DNA from: JBFLYE01 sp040756715 [NCBI: bacterium] | Lineage (GTDB): Bacteria > UBA9089 > UBA9088 | DNA length: 6,923 bases | Direction: 5' to 3' | Assembly: GCA_040756715.1 (NCBI GenBank) | Contig: JBFLYE010000194.1 | Span: forward strand, 1-6,923 | Shown here: in pieces, positions 4,416 to 6,923 of the stretch | Layout of the letters: every line of letters starts with the position of its first letter | How positions within the stretch are numbered: position 1 is the first letter of the stretch | Notes under the pieces: model-generated | Databases searched by the model: none | What the model was told of the DNA's origin: nothing | What the model saw: only the letters and a program-made list of their open reading frames with translations | Position numbers and translations under genes: made by a program

Positions 4416-6812
4416 TCACTCCACCCTCACCGTAAAACTGACTGTGCCTACTTCACCTGGAGGGATAGGGTCTTTGAAGATCCATTTTACCTTGGTGGCC
4501 TTTGAGCTGAATTCTGAATGCCACTTCCCACCATACCAATATCTGACTTCTGACCCCTGACTCTCAACTTCTGACTCTAATACTGTATTCTTCGGCAAAA
4601 CATCAATAATCACAACATTCATTGCTGTTGCTTGACCCTCATTTTTATAGGTAATCATATAGGTTATTGTTCCTTTTGAATAGACCTTCTGTTCGCTTGC
4701 TTTCTTTGTGAGGGTGATTTTTGGAGAAGAGGGGGTTGCAGTTGCCACATTTGAGAGATTAGACCAGTTTGGCACCTCATCGGCTGTTTTAATGGCAAAC
4801 CAGTAAGTTGTGTTTGGCTGTAAGCCTGTAACTGTAAATGTCTCTGTGCCATAAGCAGGTTGGGTTACTAGTATCTTAGTCCCGGTAGTAATTGAACCCC
4901 AATTATCTTTTGTAATTGTATAAGTCGCCCACCTTATATCATAAGTAGTGGCTCTGCCTTCATAGCCATCATCACCTGGGGCTGTCCATTTTAAGGTGAT
5001 AGAGTTAGAAGTAATGGCAGCTACAGCAAAGTCAGTGATAGCTGCTGGAGAAATGGTATCAGTCCCTGGAGTAGCAGTTATTTCATTAGAGTAAGGGCTT
5101 TCATTTTGGGAAGTATCATAAGCAGTTATTGCATAGTGATAAGTGGTGCCGTTAATTAATCCTGTATCTTGAAAAGCAGTTGCAGTTCCCACATCCTTTA
5201 TCCAGCATTCATGTCTTCTATCCACTACAATATCATCTAAATATCCCTCTTGACGACTAAGCCAAATATAGATTGTATCAACTGATGTAGGTATAGCTTC
5301 TGGATCGTTGATAGATAGAATTCTTTCTCTATTGAAATATCCTGTTACTGTTCCTGGACTGAACTCAATCCTTATGGTATGCCACTGCTCATTTATGGGA
5401 TAATGGTCTCCAGATTGAGTAAGTTCAGCTACTATCTCTTCATCAACTACCTTCTTTATTATCGTCTTCCTAACCTCTGCTGGGAAGAGAAAGTAGTATC
5501 CATTCTTCTCATCATCAGAGCGAATACCGATCTCAACCCCTCCTGCATAGCGAGCATCAGCTTCATGACGAAGAGATATTGGATAGAACTTGAATTCAAA
5601 TCCTCCTTGGGTCAATCTATCCTCCAATCGTTTAACTAAAGTAATCCCACTATAATAACAACCAAAATCAACCCAATTTTCAGACTCACTATAAGAGTAT
5701 GATGCTCGACCATACATGGTATATTCTGAGGTAGTATCTGTGTCGAAACAATCAGTGTATACAACTACAGGATTCAATCCCCTATAGACTCTATACCCTG
5801 CTAAGTCAACCTCTTGATTTTGGCTCCAACTTAAGGATACTCTTTCATTTCCAGGTATTGCTGTAAGGTCTGTAGGTACTGCAGGGGGAGTTATATCTAC
5901 CAGTGTTGCAGTAGCAACATTAGAAAGAGCTGACCAATTGCCTGCATCATCTTTACTCTTTATAGCAAAGTAATAAAGAGTCTCCTGTAATAAACCATCC
6001 TTCATATGCATTATATATTGCTGAATTGACCCAGGAGTGGCTGGATGAGGCTCAAATTCACATTGGATTGCCTTATCCCAATTCTGTTCAGTAATAGTAT
6101 GAGTGGCCCACCTGAGATCATAAGCTTCAACTACAGTAACAGCTCCATCATCTTCTGGAGCAGTCCAGTTCAGGGTAATAAATGTTGGGGTAATAGTGCC
6201 TATAGTTAGAACAATAGGCGGTGGTGGAGTAGTATCTGGAGTTTCAGCTATAAAGGTATAAAGCCAAGACATCTTATCCCCTGATCTTACCTTGAAGTAA
6301 TATTTTGTATACTTGGATAATCCATTTAATCTTACTTCATGATGAGTCACTGGATTGGGATCAATCGGGGTAATTTTAGGATTGATTATCTCTCCATGAG
6401 AAGTAGAGGTTCCATACTCAACCTGAGAGGTATCAGGTTCACCTGTATCCCATCTGATAGTAGCAGAGGTATCAGTAATATCTGAAACCTCTACATTCGA
6501 TATGCCTAATGCGTCATACTCATGTTTTAAGGCTATAAAATGCTGTAAATTCCATATCCACCCACCTCCTACAAGGCTTGGATCCTCAGCCCAATGATCA
6601 TAATATCTTTTTACAGTGTCCCACCAACACTGTTCACCAGAAATCTTACGCATATACATAACTCCATGCAATATTGGCATTGCAACATCTACAGCATCTC
6701 CATAATAATTTGGACATTCAAGATATACAAAATGTGGATATTCACATCCTGGACTGGATTCTATATAACCATTTTTAACTATGTAATCCATACATTCTAT
6801 AGTTAATTCCAT
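4416..6812 (-). CDS. Multidomain FN3 / jelly-roll / DUF11 surface-type protein, probably N-terminally truncated
   Basis: This 798-residue protein resembles extracellular adhesin-like or carbohydrate-binding proteins; no enzyme motif was recognised. Residues 1-100 are Trp/Tyr-rich and look helical (for example WWDTVKRYYDHWAED), like a piece of a larger alpha-helical domain of unknown kind. FN3-1 spans about 103-191 (TSATIRWDTGEPDTSQVEYG) and FN3-2 about 196-304. FN3-3 starts near 310, is interrupted after GYRVYRGLNP (about 339-348) and resumes near AFQDTGLINGTTYHYAITAYD (546-566). Between them, about 351-532, lies a LamG/concanavalin-like sandwich running from YTDCFDTDTTSEY to GYLDDIVVD. FN3-4 is about 588-693 and a DUF11 (TIGR01451-like) domain about 697-798. 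FN3-2 and FN3-4 share WTAPxDDG, a YD(I/L)RWAT stretch and SNVATAT, and are close duplicates. No signal peptide, anchor or sorting tail is seen, odd for this class. An in-frame TAA lies two codons upstream of the ATG, and no ribosome site is evident. Confidence 0.85.
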   Translation of the reverse strand: MELTIECMDYIVKNGYIESSPGCEYPHFVYLECPNYYGDAVDVAMPILHGVMYMRKISGEQCWWDTVKRYYDHWAEDPSLVGGGWIWNLQHFIALKHEYDALGISNVEVSDITDTSATIRWDTGEPDTSQVEYGTSTSHGEIINPKITPIDPNPVTHHEVRLNGLSKYTKYYFKVRSGDKMSWLYTFIAETPDTTPPPPIVLTIGTITPTFITLNWTAPEDDGAVTVVEAYDLRWATHTITEQNWDKAIQCEFEPHPATPGSIQQYIMHMKDGLLQETLYYFAIKSKDDAGNWSALSNVATATLVDITPPAVPTDLTAIPGNERVSLSWSQNQEVDLAGYRVYRGLNPVVVYTDCFDTDTTSEYTMYGRASYSYSESENWVDFGCYYSGITLVKRLEDRLTQGGFEFKFYPISLRHEADARYAGGVEIGIRSDDEKNGYYFLFPAEVRKTIIKKVVDEEIVAELTQSGDHYPINEQWHTIRIEFSPGTVTGYFNRERILSINDPEAIPTSVDTIYIWLSRQEGYLDDIVVDRRHECWIKDVGTATAFQDTGLINGTTYHYAITAYDTSQNESPYSNEITATPGTDTISPAAITDFAVAAITSNSITLKWTAPGDDGYEGRATTYDIRWATYTITKDNWGSITTGTKILVTQPAYGTETFTVTGLQPNTTYWFAIKTADEVPNWSNLSNVATATPSSPKITLTKKASEQKVYSKGTITYMITYKNEGQATAMNVVIIDVLPKNTVLESEVESQGSEVRYWYGGKWHSEFSSKATKVKWIFKDPIPPGEVGTVSFTVRVE

Positions 6813-6827
6813 AACGCTTTACAAAAT

Positions 6828-6839
6828 GTATGTGTTTAG
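6828..6839. repeat. Third copy of the GTATGTGTTTAG 12-mer
   Basis: This is an exact copy of the 12-mer at 3586-3597, and the reverse complement of the one at 3716-3727. It ends 15 nt upstream of the FN3-gene start. Together with the copy at 3716 it forms an inverted pair that brackets vapBC and the FN3 gene. Confidence 0.7.
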
Positions 6840-6852
6840 ATAATCTTAAGGA

Positions 6853-6921
6853 AAACTTTATAAAATTATGAATTTTGAATGTTGAATTTTGAATTAAAAG
6901 GGGAAAAATTTTATAAAACTT
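6853..6921. repeat. A/T-rich intergenic repeat: tandem GAATTTTGAAT within inverted flanks
   Basis: GAATTTTGAAT occurs twice in direct orientation (6870-6880 and 6884-6894) with GTT between. This pair is flanked by TTTATAAAATT (6857-6867) and its exact reverse complement AATTTTATAAA (6907-6917). TTGAAT-type intergenic repeats are common in several AT-rich bacterial lineages. No gene lies in 6813-6923. The region should hold the FN3-gene promoter, but no convincing -35/-10 pair was found. Confidence 0.5.
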
Positions 6922-6923
6922 AA

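Noticed and set aside
3716-6839. Transposon or integron carrying vapBC and the FN3 gene
   Set aside because: The ends share only a 12-bp inverted repeat, no transposase or recombinase gene is present, and no target-site duplication is visible. It is retained only as a hypothesis under the 12-mer finding.
6813-6923. CRISPR-like array in the A/T-rich tail
   Set aside because: Only two 11-bp copies with a 3-bp spacer; no regular repeat-spacer pattern.

Overview
The window is AT-rich bacterial DNA. A probable beta-barrel outer-membrane protein suggests a diderm. The FN3/DUF11 surface-type protein and the short A/T-rich and 'CACGAAG' intergenic repeats recall uncultured candidate-phylum genomes of the Desantisbacteria/Omnitrophota kind. 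That placement is an impression, not something the sequence proves.

Left edge, plus strand (1-420): the last 105 codons of a probable outer-membrane beta-barrel protein, then a complete tRNA-Ser(UGA) without an encoded CCA tail.

Minus-strand housekeeping cluster (424-3535), transcribed right to left: era (ribosome-assembly GTPase), a type I-beta DAHP synthase (entry to the shikimate pathway), a tungstate/molybdate-type ABC ATPase with a C-terminal TOBE/Mop domain, and a small DUF167 (YggU-family) gene split by a one-base frameshift. The spacings are 35 nt, a 4-nt ATGA overlap and 23 nt, so this is probably one operon. The DUF167 gene ends 3 nt from the tRNA, which converges on it.

Intergenic region 3536-3763: no gene. 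It holds a 142-bp segment bounded by 12-bp inverted repeats (GTATGTGTTTAG / CTAAACACATAC) with an imperfect 64-bp palindrome inside. It may be a miniature inverted-repeat element. A third exact copy of the 12-mer lies at 6828-6839.

Minus-strand accessory block (3764-6812): a VapBC toxin-antitoxin pair with an exact-consensus sigma-70-type promoter and an overlapping inverted-repeat operator, preceded by a 798-residue multidomain FN3/DUF11 protein. That protein has no signal peptide, its N-terminal region looks truncated, and a jelly-roll-like domain is inserted inside its third FN3 domain. The right edge (6813-6923) is non-coding A/T-rich repeat sequence.

I found no CRISPR array, transposase, integrase or clear new defence or metabolic system. 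The most useful leads are the hidden frameshifted DUF167 gene, the triplicated 12-mer, the domain-in-domain FN3 architecture and the tungstate-type ATPase without its partners.
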